64,000 nucleotides of DNA, taken from assembly GCA_965205735.1 (NCBI GenBank), contig OZ242179.1, forward strand, positions 806,001 through 870,000, read 5' to 3'. Both the position numbers and the translations under genes were made by a program. The notes beneath the pieces are model-generated. The model did not search any database. It was not told where the DNA came from and was given only the letters and a program-made list of their open reading frames with translations. This document shows, in pieces, positions 49,741 to 58,604 of the stretch. The first letter of the stretch is position 1. Each line of letters opens with the position of its first letter. The DNA is from VXNE01 sp965205735. GTDB taxonomy: Bacteria; Pseudomonadota; Gammaproteobacteria; Pseudomonadales; Azotimanducaceae.

Positions 49741-50139
49741 ATGCAGACACGTTTCAGTCCACCGGATCTATCAGACGCAGTGGAAAATACGGTGGGTCCA
49801 TACAAATTGGCAATGGTGTATCGGCGCGTCACCGCCGATGAGGGGCCGACCATCCACGTGTTCGGCCCGGTCGAAGGCGAACAACAGGAAATTCTGCGGT
49901 TCGATTGCTTCGAGAACCGTCCGCACTACCACCTGGGGTTTTCCTATCTGGACGCGCCGCGGCAGGCAATCGATGATCCGAACCCGTTCGCCTGGGCGCT
50001 GGGGGAACTTGCGCAGCGTTTTCCTGACTACCTGGCACGGTCGCGGGCCGAGTGCGAACTGCCAGACGGATGGCAGGAGATGACAGCGAGTGCAACCGAG
50101 GACTTCAGGGCCAGGTCGGCTGACTTGACCCCCGGCTGA
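49741..50139 (+). CDS. Uncharacterised conserved protein (132 aa)
   Basis: Starting at ATG 49741 after AGGAGACCGAAC, the protein contains GPYKLAMVYRRVTADEGPTI, HVFGPVEGEQQEILRFDCFE and NRPHYHLGFSYLDAPRQAID, a compact alpha/beta sequence with several conserved-looking His and aromatic residues. I know no named function. It ends six bases before the DgoD-like gene, so it is probably co-transcribed and may belong to the same pathway. Confidence 0.6.
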   Translation: MQTRFSPPDLSDAVENTVGPYKLAMVYRRVTADEGPTIHVFGPVEGEQQEILRFDCFENRPHYHLGFSYLDAPRQAIDDPNPFAWALGELAQRFPDYLARSRAECELPDGWQEMTASATEDFRARSADLTPG

Positions 50140-50144
50140 TCACA

Positions 50145-51299
50145 ATGCAAATCACTTCCATCAAGGCGATTCCAGCCTCTCAGGCGTTTTCGCCCACCGT
50201 TACCCGCAACTTCGTATTCGTCAAGATTGAGACGGACGAAGGTATCACGGGCTGGGGTGAGGCAACTTCCGGTCCGCTCGCCGTCGCCACCATGGTGGAC
50301 GAATTCGGTCGGGAACTCGTCGGCAAGGATCCCATGGAGATCGAAAAACACTGGCAGACGCTCTACCACCACTTCCACGTCCGGGGCGGCATCGTGCAGA
50401 TGTCCGCCATCAGCGGTATCGAAATCGCCCTCTGGGACATCAAGGGCCAGGCCCTGGGAGTGCCGGTATACGAACTGCTCGGCGGCAAGGTACGGGATCG
50501 AATCTGGACATACGGCCGCTGGGACGGCCCAACGCCGGAGGCATCCGTAGAGAACGCCATGAACCACATCGACCAGGGATTGACGGCGCTAAAGGGTGAC
50601 CCGTTCGAGCACCGGGGCATCTTCAGCGACAGGGCGTCCGAGGACCTGGCGGTCGAGAAGCTGAAAGCGGTGCGCGAGGCCGTGGGCGACGATGTCGAGC
50701 TGCTGGTCGAGGTGCATGGCCGCCTCTCGCCCTCCGATGCCATCCGCGTCGGCAACAGGATGGAAGAGTTCAGGCCGTTCTATTTCGAGGAGCCCGTGCC
50801 TCCCCAGAACCTCGATGCGCTGAAGAGGGTATCGGACAACGTCAACATCCCAATCGCAACCGGCGAAAGATTGCTCACCAAGTTCGACTTCGCCAATCTC
50901 CTGCCGCTGCACGCCGTGGATCTCATCCAGCCGGACATCATGCAGGCGGGCGGGATCCTGGAGACCAAGAAGATCGCCGCCATGGCCGAGGCATACTACG
51001 TGGGCGTTCAGCCCCACAACTGCTACGGCCCGTTCGCCACGCTGGCGGCGTTGCACTTCGACGCCTGTACCCCCAACTTCCTGATTCAGGAGGGCGGTAT
51101 CCATGGCTGGTTCCAGGATTCGGTCATCGGTGACTTCCCGGTGCAGACGGACGGGTATTTCGGCGTGCCACCGGGACCCGGGCTCGGCGCGGCGATGGAT
51201 GAGAAGTGGCTCGCGGCACATCCCTGGGACAACAACGCAAGACCATGGCGTCATAGACAGGGAAACAACAGGTCACGGCAGGACATCGAGTGGTCCTGA
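50145..51299 (+). CDS. dgoD: Enolase-superfamily acid-sugar dehydratase, galactonate dehydratase-like
   Basis: The protein (384 residues) has the mandelate-racemase/muconate-lactonising fold. NFVFVKIETDEGITGWGEAT is the capping domain, ELLVEVHGRL and YFEEPVPPQNLDALKRVSDN hold acidic metal ligands, and GERLLTKFDFANLL and the catalytic His in GVQPHNCYGPFATLAALHFD complete the site. The pattern is of the galactonate dehydratase group that dehydrates sugar acids to 2-keto-3-deoxy acids. The last 30 residues look less natural, so the C-terminus may have been replaced. Confidence 0.8.
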   Translation: MQITSIKAIPASQAFSPTVTRNFVFVKIETDEGITGWGEATSGPLAVATMVDEFGRELVGKDPMEIEKHWQTLYHHFHVRGGIVQMSAISGIEIALWDIKGQALGVPVYELLGGKVRDRIWTYGRWDGPTPEASVENAMNHIDQGLTALKGDPFEHRGIFSDRASEDLAVEKLKAVREAVGDDVELLVEVHGRLSPSDAIRVGNRMEEFRPFYFEEPVPPQNLDALKRVSDNVNIPIATGERLLTKFDFANLLPLHAVDLIQPDIMQAGGILETKKIAAMAEAYYVGVQPHNCYGPFATLAALHFDACTPNFLIQEGGIHGWFQDSVIGDFPVQTDGYFGVPPGPGLGAAMDEKWLAAHPWDNNARPWRHRQGNNRSRQDIEWS

Positions 51300-51418
51300 G
51301 AGTCGCCTACGCCATGCGGAGGCCACCGCACCTGCTACCTACCCTTCGCACTCAAGTCGCCCGGGGACGGTACTGACCCAGGTACGGCTGTCCGGGCAAC
51401 GTTTTTTCTCTTCGGGAG

Positions 51419-51540
51419 CCCGACTTTCGAGGGCATGTACGGCGCGATCTTCTGGTGGGTCGTCAAGCTCCGCATGGCCGCCGCCCTCGCCGCTGGCGGG
51501 TTCCTGTTGAACGCCACCGGCTTCGATGTGGATCGATCGT
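51419..51540 (+). pseudogene. MFS transporter fragment
   Basis: FEGMYGAIFWWVVKLRMAAA, then LAAGGFLLNATGFDVD matches one helix pair near the C-terminal half of GPH-type sugar/cation symporters. Forty residues survive and are joined at about 51540 to a cytochrome P450 fragment in the same frame. Confidence 0.55.
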
Positions 51541-51559
51541 CGCCATGCTGCTCATCGCC

Positions 51560-51827
51560 AACTACGGAGCGCTATGACCCCATGCGCTTTATCGACCCCG
51601 CGCCGCAGGAGCCGTTCGCCTTCATTCCGTTCGGCAAGGGCAGCCGCATGTGCCTCGGGATTCACTTCGCCGCCATGGAGGTGAAGGCGGTCCTGTACCG
51701 GCTGCTGCCAAGCCGGGAAGTGCGCTTCGCGGATTGCGGCAACCGCGCACTCAACTACGTGCCGATAGTGCGACCATTCAAGCCGGTGCGATTGCATCTT
51801 GTGCCCTCCGCGAAGACCACCCCGTAG
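51560..51827 (+). pseudogene. Cytochrome P450 C-terminal fragment
   Basis: YDPMRFIDPAPQEPFAFIPF and the heme-thiolate signature FGKGSRMCLGIHFAAMEVK (Cys ligand) are the last 85 residues of a P450. About 300 residues are missing in front. It follows an MFS fragment and precedes the LLM gene by 42 bases. Confidence 0.8.
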
Positions 51828-51869
51828 TTTTCTTTATCATGACGCGCAACCGCTCCAGGTGGGACACGC

Positions 51870-52883
51870 ATGAAAACCGAATTCTGGGTGACGAACTTTG
51901 CCGCCCCGGGCCGCGCCGGGCGCATCGCCAAACTCTACGAGGATGCTGGCTGGGATGGATTGCTGTTCACCGACAGCCAACATCACAACGGCGACGTCTA
52001 CCAATCGCTGGCCCTCGCCTCGGTTGCGACCGAGCGCATCGGTCTCGGCACCGGCGTCACCAATCCGCTGACGCGCAACGCCGCAGTTACCGCAGCGGCG
52101 ATCCTGTCCGTGCAGGTCGAATCCGATGGCCGCGCCATCCTGGGCATCGGCCGCGGCGACTCCTCGCTCGGGCACCTGGGACTCCGGCCCGCCTCCGTTG
52201 CGGCGCTCGAGGACTACGTTGCCAAGGTACAGGGCTATCTTCGTGGCGAAGCGGTAGTGCAGAACAACCATGCCGCGCCCCTGAAATGGATCGAGGGCAT
52301 TCCCAAACCGCCGGTCGATATTGCCGCCACGGGGCCGCGTGTCTCCGAGGTCGCGGGGCGTGTCGCCGACTCCATCACCGTCGCCGTCGGTGCGGACGCC
52401 GAGCGCATGCAGCGCAACATCGACCGCGCACGCTCGGCGCGGCAAGCCGCCGGTCGGGATCCAGCGACGCTCGCTACCGGCGCCTACCTGAACGTGGCGG
52501 CACACCCCGACGTCGCCGTCGCGCGCCGCGTCATCCGCGGCGGCATCGGCACCATGGCGCATTTCTCCAGCATGTCCGGCGCGGCGCTCGACGAAGTCTC
52601 GAGTACCGAGCGCGGCGTCGTGCGAGACGTGGGAGAGCACTATCAGTTGGGACTCCACGGCGACGTGCGTGCGGCGCATCTGAGGCAGGTTGATGACAAT
52701 TTTATCGACCGGTTTGGCGTAGTTGGCACCCCGCAACAGGTGATCGACCGGCTAGGCGCGATGCTGGACGGCACACACCTCGGTCGAGTCTGCATGATGC
52801 ACGGCTCGCGCGGCGCGGACCCGACCGAGCTTGCCGAAGTTCGCGACTGCCTCGCTCGCGAGGTACTGCCAAGCCTGCGATAG
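51870..52883 (+). CDS. LLM-class (luciferase-like) flavin/F420 oxidoreductase
   Basis: The 337-residue protein has LLM-family blocks: KLYEDAGWDGLLFTDSQHHN, ASVATERIGLGTGVTNPLTR, DGRAILGIGRGDSSLGHLGL, PVDIAATGPRVSEVAGRVAD and FGVVGTPQQVIDRLGAML. These are TIM-barrel monooxygenases or reductases using reduced flavin or F420. Cofactor and substrate cannot be told. A 55-bp scrap of a paralog (ASVATERIDLGP) lies at 53557. The gene is probably intact. Confidence 0.85.
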   Translation: MKTEFWVTNFAAPGRAGRIAKLYEDAGWDGLLFTDSQHHNGDVYQSLALASVATERIGLGTGVTNPLTRNAAVTAAAILSVQVESDGRAILGIGRGDSSLGHLGLRPASVAALEDYVAKVQGYLRGEAVVQNNHAAPLKWIEGIPKPPVDIAATGPRVSEVAGRVADSITVAVGADAERMQRNIDRARSARQAAGRDPATLATGAYLNVAAHPDVAVARRVIRGGIGTMAHFSSMSGAALDEVSSTERGVVRDVGEHYQLGLHGDVRAAHLRQVDDNFIDRFGVVGTPQQVIDRLGAMLDGTHLGRVCMMHGSRGADPTELAEVRDCLAREVLPSLR

Positions 52884-52937
52884 CAAGCGCACGCGCACAG
52901 GGTGGCAAATGGCCGGGCTGGAAAGGCTCGTCGGTAT

Positions 52938-53552
52938 CTAACCGTCGATGGTCAAACGCGAATCCCCTGTATACGCGCGAATGGCCCGAAGGGCATCGTC
53001 ACGCGCCGCCAAAGGCTCGATTTCTACGGCGCGGGACCGGTGGAAGTGACCCCAGGACTCCAAGTGAGGAGCGTGCGCACCAGCCGCGGTGTGTGTATCA
53101 CCGGAAATGACTAGACACCTGCGGCCGAGAACCTGCTTGGCCTTTCTGAGCATCCGATACTCCACGCCAAGCGTCGGTACGCTAGATGGCGTGAGGAGCA
53201 AGATCCCCCTTTCTTCAACCAGACTCAGCAGTTCCCGGCTCAAAGGTTGCAACCTCGATGTCACTCTTTGTCGCCATTGCGCATCCATTACCGCGGACAA
53301 GAGCGCCGCCCAGACGTCCATGTGCACAAAAGTTACTTTCCCTTCAACCAACTTCACAGTCAGCACATGCTCGCACTCGGCAATACGGCGATACGTGTTG
53401 TAGATCAGGTGAGCCTGGGGATGACTCCACCACGACCCGCGGACGCGTTCCCCTGCCAGTTCCTCCACCAGCGAGGGGACTTGGTCGTTCGAAGTTGTCA
53501 ACGTCGCAATCTTCGCTTCCGCCAACCACCCATCCGCATCGAAACGTGGCAT
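52938..53552 (-). CDS. Uncharacterised protein, possibly AlkZ-related
   Basis: From ATG 53552 the 204-residue product reads MPRFDADGWLAEAKIATLTT, GSWWSHPQAHLIYNTYRRIA, EHVLTVKLVEGKVTFVHMD and VWAALLSAVMDAQWRQR. The WWSHP ... VKLVxGKxTxxHxxxWxALL pattern recalls proteins annotated as AlkZ-related (a DNA glycosylase superfamily), but the catalytic QxQ motif is not seen. I treat the function as unknown. The frame upstream to 53714 runs into an LLM scrap. Confidence 0.5.
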   Translation of the reverse strand: MPRFDADGWLAEAKIATLTTSNDQVPSLVEELAGERVRGSWWSHPQAHLIYNTYRRIAECEHVLTVKLVEGKVTFVHMDVWAALLSAVMDAQWRQRVTSRLQPLSRELLSLVEERGILLLTPSSVPTLGVEYRMLRKAKQVLGRRCLVISGDTHTAAGAHAPHLESWGHFHRSRAVEIEPLAARDDALRAIRAYTGDSRLTIDG

Positions 53553-53556
53553 CACT

Positions 53557-53615
53557 GCTTCGCCTCCGTTGCGACCGAGCGTATCGATCTCGGCCCCAGC
53601 GTGAGCGCCGGTCAG
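53557..53615 (+). pseudogene. LLM oxidoreductase scrap
   Basis: FASVATERIDLGPSVSAG repeats the ASVATERIGLGTGVT segment of the gene at 51870. Only about 55 bases remain, squeezed between an uncharacterised gene and a VOC gene. Confidence 0.6.
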
Positions 53616-54055
53616 ATCTTGGGTGGCGCGCCGCGACGCGCCCTGTCCGGTGGGCTCATCAGGCCAACGTGGTTGCCATCCGGGTCGACAACGATCGCGT
53701 AACGCGAACCCCAAAACGTGTAAAAGGGCGGTTGAGAAACGCCGAGGCCCAAAGCGACGACACGCTCAAAGACGCTGTCTACTTCTTCGGCGTTCTCGTA
53801 CCGAAAACTGATTACGGATCGATTGCCTTCGCCCTTGAACTCGCGCCAGCCAGCGTTGTAAGACTCCGCCAAAGCATGGCTGTCGAGCGCCAATTCAAAC
53901 CCGTCCGGCATCTTCATGACGACGTGGTGCGCCCCGGTTCCTGTACGCCAAACGGTGGATTCGGGAATATCGAGGCCGATCGCACGGTAGAAATCGATTG
54001 ACCGCGTCATGTCACTGACGACGAGATTCATCTGGTCCAGGAAGGGGGCGCTCAC
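53612..54055 (-). CDS. VOC family protein
   Basis: This 147-residue protein (MSAPFLDQMNLVVSDMTRSI, DFYRAIGLDIPE, FELALDSHALAESYNAGWRE, YAIVVDPDGNHVGLMSP) is a bleomycin-resistance/glyoxalase-type VOC protein with two half-domains. Metal-type residues of the first strand are replaced by Asn, so binding rather than catalysis is possible. It is a single gene, downstream of a truncated ABC ATPase on the same strand. Confidence 0.8.
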   Translation of the reverse strand: MSAPFLDQMNLVVSDMTRSIDFYRAIGLDIPESTVWRTGTGAHHVVMKMPDGFELALDSHALAESYNAGWREFKGEGNRSVISFRYENAEEVDSVFERVVALGLGVSQPPFYTFWGSRYAIVVDPDGNHVGLMSPPDRARRGAPPKI

Positions 54056-54099
54056 GTGATCTTCTCCGGTTGTTTGCCTGGTAGGGCCAATAGCCTGCT

Positions 54100-54507
54100 T
54101 CAGTCTTCAGTGTGCCACGAACGACTGAACTGCTCGAATTTCTTGAATTTGCGCCTGTGTGCGATCTGGGACAGCGCAGACTTGTCAGCGAGACAACGCG
54201 TCAGTTGATCACCCGTGAGCAGGTCGAAAAGTGCCAGATCCTCTGGCACCACTCCGATCCGGCGTCGGACCGCCACTGCCGCGGCGACATCCGAGATGTC
54301 CGTCCCCAGCAGGGAAACCTTTCCCGCCGTCGGCGCAAGGATGCCCGTAAGCATCTTGATGGTGGTGGACTTGCCCGCGCCGTTGCGGCCCAGAAACCCG
54401 TACATCGCACCAGCTTCGACGCGAAGGTCGATGGCATCGACCGCTCGCAGGCCACCGAAGTCGCGTGTCAGTCCCCGAGTTTCAACAGCGAGGTCCGCTG
54501 TCGGCAT
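54100..54507 (-). pseudogene. ABC transporter ATPase, N-terminal part only
   Basis: From ATG 54507, RGLTRDFGGLRAVDAIDLRV, the Walker A FLGRNGAGKSTTIKMLTGIL, SLLGTDISD and RIGVVPEDLALFDLLTG give the first 100 residues of a CcmA/drug-efflux-type ATPase. After this the Q-loop to signature and Walker B region is absent, replaced by a short unrelated tail (ALSQIAHRRKFKKFEQF). It cannot hydrolyse ATP normally. Confidence 0.75.
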
Positions 54508-54601
54508 CCGCCCCTCCGGTGGTTCGTCTTCGTCCGGAAGTATAGCGAAGCCCCCTGGTTCCCCCGGCTGTGTTTCGCCGCTTCGACGCGCATCTCACCC
54601 G

Positions 54602-55513
54602 CTATCCGATGCAGTCGAGCAGGACCTCTTCCACCGGTACCGGGAGAACACCCAGGTCTTGCAGGGTCAACGCCTGCTCCCCCACGACATTGTCCTGTCT
54701 CAGCAGTTTCACCTGGTCGCGAGTCAGCGGCGGATTGGGGTGCAATGCCATCACGCCCGCCAGGGTGTCCCACACGAGGAAGGGGACCGGGATGACGGCC
54801 TTGCGCCGGCCGATATGTCCGAGCACCAGTTGTACCAGTTCCCTGTACGCGTAGACCTGTGGTCCTCCGAGTTCGTACACGCGGCAAGCCGTAGAGGGAT
54901 CGGCGAGAACTCTCACACAGGCTTGAGCGACGTTGTCCACGAAAACCGGTTGAAGTCTGGTGAGACCGTCCCCGAACAGCGGCAGAACCGGGCTTTTCCG
55001 CGCCAGGGCGGCAAGCTTGTTCAGGAAGGAATCAGCCGGACCGAATATCACGCTAGGGCGCAGGATGGTAACGCCGTCGAAGGCTTCCTTGACGAGACTC
55101 TCCCCGATTCCCCGAGCGCGGACATACGGCGAGTCCGAGCCGGGATCGGCGCCTAGTCCCGAGACATGGATCAGCCGCTCCGCCCCCGCCTGTTTCGCTT
55201 GCCGGGCAACATGCAGGGCGCCCTGTCCATGGATTTTGTGGAAGGTAGCGTCCCCTGTCTCGACGTAGTGGCCAACCGAATTGATCACCGAAGCGGAACC
55301 TGCCACTGCCCGTGCGACCGTCGATTCGTCCGATACATCGGCGTGCACGAGTTCGATCCTGCCATCTCCACAGAGCTGCCGAAGAAAGCACGCGCCGGCC
55401 GGATGACGTACGCCCACACGCACTTGGTACTTGGCGCCGGCCAGGTACTGCACGATCTGGCGGCCGAGGAATCCGGAACCCCCGAAGACCGTTACGAGTT
55501 CGGACGTCATCAA
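54602..55513 (-). CDS. NDUFA9-like NAD(P)-binding protein (complex I accessory type)
   Basis: The 303-residue protein is an atypical SDR: VTVFGGSGFLGRQIVQYLAG (GxxGxxG), IELVHADVSDESTVARAVAG, INSVGHYVETG, AERLIHVSGLGAD, and ILRPSVIFGPADSFLNKLAA. FVDNVAQACVRVLADPSTA and VYELGGPQVYAYRELVQLV follow. This is the NDUFA9/COQ11 group found in alpha-, beta- and gammaproteobacteria. The exact function in bacteria is unclear, perhaps quinone or respiratory chain assembly. It is preceded on the same strand by the DUF1428 gene. Confidence 0.85.
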   Translation of the reverse strand: MMTSELVTVFGGSGFLGRQIVQYLAGAKYQVRVGVRHPAGACFLRQLCGDGRIELVHADVSDESTVARAVAGSASVINSVGHYVETGDATFHKIHGQGALHVARQAKQAGAERLIHVSGLGADPGSDSPYVRARGIGESLVKEAFDGVTILRPSVIFGPADSFLNKLAALARKSPVLPLFGDGLTRLQPVFVDNVAQACVRVLADPSTACRVYELGGPQVYAYRELVQLVLGHIGRRKAVIPVPFLVWDTLAGVMALHPNPPLTRDQVKLLRQDNVVGEQALTLQDLGVLPVPVEEVLLDCIG

Positions 55514-55546
55514 CTCCTCACCCCCGCAGGAAAGGCAGCAACGACG

Positions 55547-55912
55547 TCAAAGCTCCACGACCGGCGCAAATCCGCCGTAGATCATCCGCTTGCCGTCGAA
55601 CGGCACCGGGTTCTTCTCCGGATCGAACCGACTGTCAGCCTGGAACAATTCGTGAATCCGCCCCATGGCCCCGTCCCGCGTCGCCTTGTCCGGCCACTCG
55701 ATCCAGGAGAAGACAACTGTTTCGTCGTCTTTCGCATCGACCGCCTTGCGAAAATCGGTGACCGTACCGTCGGGTACGTCATCGCTCCAGCATTCGAGGA
55801 TGCGGGTGGCGCCGAATTCCTTGAACAGGCGGTCGGTATTGGTGGCGTGTTCGATGAACTGCTGCCTGTTTGCAATCGGAACCGGAATCACGAAACCGTC
55901 GACATAGGCCAT
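55547..55912 (-). CDS. DUF1428 (YbaA-like) protein
   Basis: The 121-residue protein, MAYVDGFVIPVPIANRQQFI, then ILECWSDDVPDGTVTDFRKA, FSWIEWPDKATRDGAMGRIH and PFDGKRMIYGGFAPVVEL, is a full DUF1428 domain (ferredoxin-like, dimeric barrel fold). Role unknown. It lies 33 bases before the NDUFA9-like start on the same strand; the two may be co-transcribed. Confidence 0.9.
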   Translation of the reverse strand: MAYVDGFVIPVPIANRQQFIEHATNTDRLFKEFGATRILECWSDDVPDGTVTDFRKAVDAKDDETVVFSWIEWPDKATRDGAMGRIHELFQADSRFDPEKNPVPFDGKRMIYGGFAPVVEL

Positions 55913-56047
55913 GCTCAATCCTCCTATTGTTTTTCAGCCGCAGCTTCGAGCGCGGTTGCAGCCCGGATAGTCGCACCGGGAAGATTCTGGTTGCAAATCC
56001 CGGTCCGCGCGACGACGCTCGACCTCGTTTCAGAGATTCTCGCCGCC

Positions 56048-56533
56048 ATGATGAAACCTTCGCTCTTCTTGCTGCCACTCCTCGGAGCACTGGTCTTCGG
56101 TTGCGCCGGTGTGTCTCCGGCACCGCCTGACGCCGAGATGTTCGAAATCCACGAAATCGCGACCGGCACCGCCCGTCACCAGACAGTTCTGACCAGGTCT
56201 TTCGGTACCGGCGCAGCGCTTGCGGTGGTGAACATGGACGCGAATGGGCAGCAGCGAGTGCAGTTTCACGGCTTCGACGGAGACGACTGGTCGCGGCTAC
56301 TCGACGCACCGCTTGGCACCGGCGTCCTGATCGGCGATCGCTGGGACCGGCCGTCCGTGTTCCTCGGCACGTCCGGCCCGGATCCGTTCCCGGGCCCCGC
56401 AGTACGGTGTCCGTTGACATACCTGCCGCCGGCGACCGGAATGCCCGACTTGCCGACCTCGACGGCGACGGCCGCCAGGATGTGGTCATCCACCACCCCT
56501 CGTCGACCGGCCCAAACCGAGTTGTGGTCCTGA
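56048..56533 (+). pseudogene. Lipoprotein with FG-GAP-like repeat, frameshifted
   Basis: ATG 56048 gives a lipoprotein signal (MKPSLFLLPLLGALVFGCAG, with Cys as the lipidation site). ALAVVNMDANGQQRVQFHGF and GVLIGDRWDRPSVFLGTS continue the frame to about 56400. From there the natural reading moves to another frame: ARLADLDGDGRQDVVIHHPS, an FG-GAP/VCBS-like calcium-binding motif, ending at about 56531. One frameshift is enough. It lies directly before MITE copy 3. Confidence 0.65.
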
Positions 56534-56543
56534 TGGCACGCTA

Positions 56544-56909
56544 GCCCGCATATCTCACCAAGTCGCTTGTTGGATTGTCGAATGTGATGCGTTTCAATCG
56601 GTTACTTCCCCATCTCCAACATCGTGCCGGGGGCAGACAGCGCTGCCGCGCCCTCGCACGGTGGGGCCGGGCCACGGGCGGAGCCGAAGGCACCGACTGT
56701 GGGGCACTTTTGCCCCGCGTGCGCGCACGTGCTCGCTACACCATATGGCACGGCTATGCTTCCGGCTCTTTTCTTGCGAGGGGTTCCCCCTCGCGCTGCT
56801 GTTTTCTTGCGAGGGGTTCCCCCTCGCGCTCCCCGGCTGAAGGCTCCAAGCACGCGCACGCGGGCAAAATCCTGCGCGATCATCGCGGCCCTTGGTGAGA
56901 TATGCGGGC
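56544..56909. mobile_element. MITE-A copy 3 (366 bp, diverged, inverted)
   Basis: The 19-bp end GCCCGCATATCTCACCAAG and its complement bound the element, with TA on each side. It has the opposite orientation to copies 1 and 2: its right part (GTGCGCGCACGTGCTCGCTA, ATGCTTCCG, TGCGCGATCATC) matches their reverse complement. It is longer partly because of two 33-bp tandem units (TTCTTGCGAGGGGTTCCCCC) that form extra hairpins at 56771-56830. It ends inside the HNH gene. Confidence 0.8.
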
Positions 56910-58604
56910 TAGCGGGATTTCTGCGGAAACACGCGCGAACTGCGGCCGCAGCGCCGGCTCGATCACTTCGCCATCCCGGCTGACAAAGACGACGTCATCG
57001 TCCTCGATCATGATGTGGAAAGCGCCGTGATGCAGCAGCCGGTGATGGGCGCTGCACAGCAGCACGAGGTTCTCGAGGCGGGTCTCCCCGCCGTCGATCC
57101 AGTGCCGGACATGGTGTGCCTCGACATAGCGCTGATGCGCGCAGCCCGGGAAGCGGCAGCGGTTGTGGTCGCGCAGCTTCAATGCCCGCAACAGCCGGGC
57201 CGGCACGATGCGCCGCCGGCGCTCGTAGTTGAGCAGATTACCCCGCGCGTCCTGGATGAACTCGGTGAGGTCGGCATCGCAGGCGATGTTGCGGGCATCC
57301 TCCTCATCGATGCCCCAGTCGGGATCGACGTGGTAGCGCGCGCCGCCCGCCGACTGCTGCGCTGCCAGCTCATTGCGGGCGATGGTCAGCATCACCTGGT
57401 AGCGCTGGCCGGTGTGGCGCCGCTTCCAAGGGCCCGCGCCGCTCGCCAGGCAGTGCTCAGCCATGTCCACCAGCGCGTCGGCGAAGCGCTGTTCCTTGCT
57501 TGCGAGTTCGAATGTCAGCCAGTCCGGGAGATCGTCCGTTTCCGCGGAAACACTTCCGGGTACATCCATGCCGGTGCCAGCGGCACTTGCAGTCTGCGTG
57601 GAGACCTCCTCGCCGTTGTTCCTGCCCGTGCCATTGGCCGGAGTTTCCGCGGAAACATCTCCGGCGACATCCACGTTGGTCACATCTGCACTGGCAATCT
57701 GCGTGTAAACCACTTTGCCGTTGTCCCCGCCCGCGCGATCGACCGGAGTTTCCGCGGAAACATCGGCCGCCGCCCATTCGGACCGCGTCGGCACGTCCTG
57801 CCCGCATATCGCGCCAGCGCCTTCTGCCGCCGACCGCGCTGTCGCGGCACCAGCACCGAAACCGCCCTCCGCGCGACCGATGCCTTCCACATCCTCGTCC
57901 GCCGCAGGTTCGGCAGTCCCCTGTCGACAGGTGGCCGCCAGCCGGGACCCATAGTAAGCCTCCCGCTCGTCCTTCCCGCCATCGACGACCTGCTGCAGCG
58001 CCTTGATCACGAGCGCGCCACGCTCCGCCGGCACCGCCGCGGTGATGACCAGCATGCCGTCCTCGTAGTACCAACTCAGGCTTCGCCGCTGCTCGCTGCT
58101 GGCGCACTCGCGATCGTCAGCACCGACCCGCTCATAGGTCCGGACCAGGCTCTCCAGTTGTGCCGCGCTGCTGCCCTCGGCGATCGCCAGCAGCATCGCG
58201 TCGGTCTCCGGCGTCGCCACCCGGGTGATGGCCCGCACCTTGGAGTAGCTGATCACGCCGTCCCGAAACGCTTCGTCGATGCGCGGAAGTTTTGCAAGCG
58301 CCCGGCCGATGCGGATGCGCTCCCGGGCAGCACAGGGTCCCAGGCCGCAGCGGTGGTCCAGCCAGTTGCCGAGATTGCAGTAACCGCCTTCCCGCCAGCC
58401 TCTGGTGCGCTCCATGGCGGCAATGAGCTTGATGAAGCGCCAGTCGGCGAGGTTGATGTGGGCCGCCATGCGGGTGACGGCGCGGCGAAGTTCGGCGGGA
58501 TCGTCGGGGATGAAATCGAGTGATTCGGGAACTGCGTCGATGACCGGGCCTTCGACGGCCGGTTCGGGAACGAATTGGACGACTGCTTCGGTGGTTGCGG
58601 ACAT
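56880..58604 (-). CDS. DUF222-HNH endonuclease domain protein (13E12-like) with internal repeats
   Basis: The 574-residue protein starts with a DUF222 domain (FIKLIAAMERTRGWREGGYC, LDHRCGLGPCAARERIRIGR, DGVISYSKVRAITRVATPE) and ends in an HNH nuclease (RDHNRCRFPGCAHQRYVEAH, HHVRHWIDGGETRLENLVLL, CSAHHRLLHHG). A low-complexity linker between them has 35-residue repeats beginning DVSAETP. Family members occur as dispersed 13E12-type genes and phage targets. The last eight or so residues (RISHQGPR) and the stop are encoded by the end of MITE copy 3, so the original C-terminus is lost. Confidence 0.85.
   Translation of the reverse strand: MSATTEAVVQFVPEPAVEGPVIDAVPESLDFIPDDPAELRRAVTRMAAHINLADWRFIKLIAAMERTRGWREGGYCNLGNWLDHRCGLGPCAARERIRIGRALAKLPRIDEAFRDGVISYSKVRAITRVATPETDAMLLAIAEGSSAAQLESLVRTYERVGADDRECASSEQRRSLSWYYEDGMLVITAAVPAERGALVIKALQQVVDGGKDEREAYYGSRLAATCRQGTAEPAADEDVEGIGRAEGGFGAGAATARSAAEGAGAICGQDVPTRSEWAAADVSAETPVDRAGGDNGKVVYTQIASADVTNVDVAGDVSAETPANGTGRNNGEEVSTQTASAAGTGMDVPGSVSAETDDLPDWLTFELASKEQRFADALVDMAEHCLASGAGPWKRRHTGQRYQVMLTIARNELAAQQSAGGARYHVDPDWGIDEEDARNIACDADLTEFIQDARGNLLNYERRRRIVPARLLRALKLRDHNRCRFPGCAHQRYVEAHHVRHWIDGGETRLENLVLLCSAHHRLLHHGAFHIMIEDDDVVFVSRDGEVIEPALRPQFARVSAEIPLARISHQGPR
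57530..57775 (-). repeat. Intragenic 105-bp repeats with palindrome GTTTCCGCGGAAAC
   Basis: Inside the HNH gene, two 105-bp units plus a partial third encode DVSAETPVDRAGGDNGKVVY, DVSAETPANGTGRNNGEEVS and SVSAETDD. Each unit begins with TTTCCGCGGAAA, a perfect palindrome (near 57539, 57647 and 57751). The C-terminal VSAEIP at 56920 is a worn fourth example beside the MITE insertion site. Confidence 0.7.

Noticed and set aside
55166..56047. Long plus-strand frame opposite the NDUFA9-like and DUF1428 genes
   Set aside because: Only its last part (from 56048) encodes a believable lipoprotein; the rest is antisense shadow.
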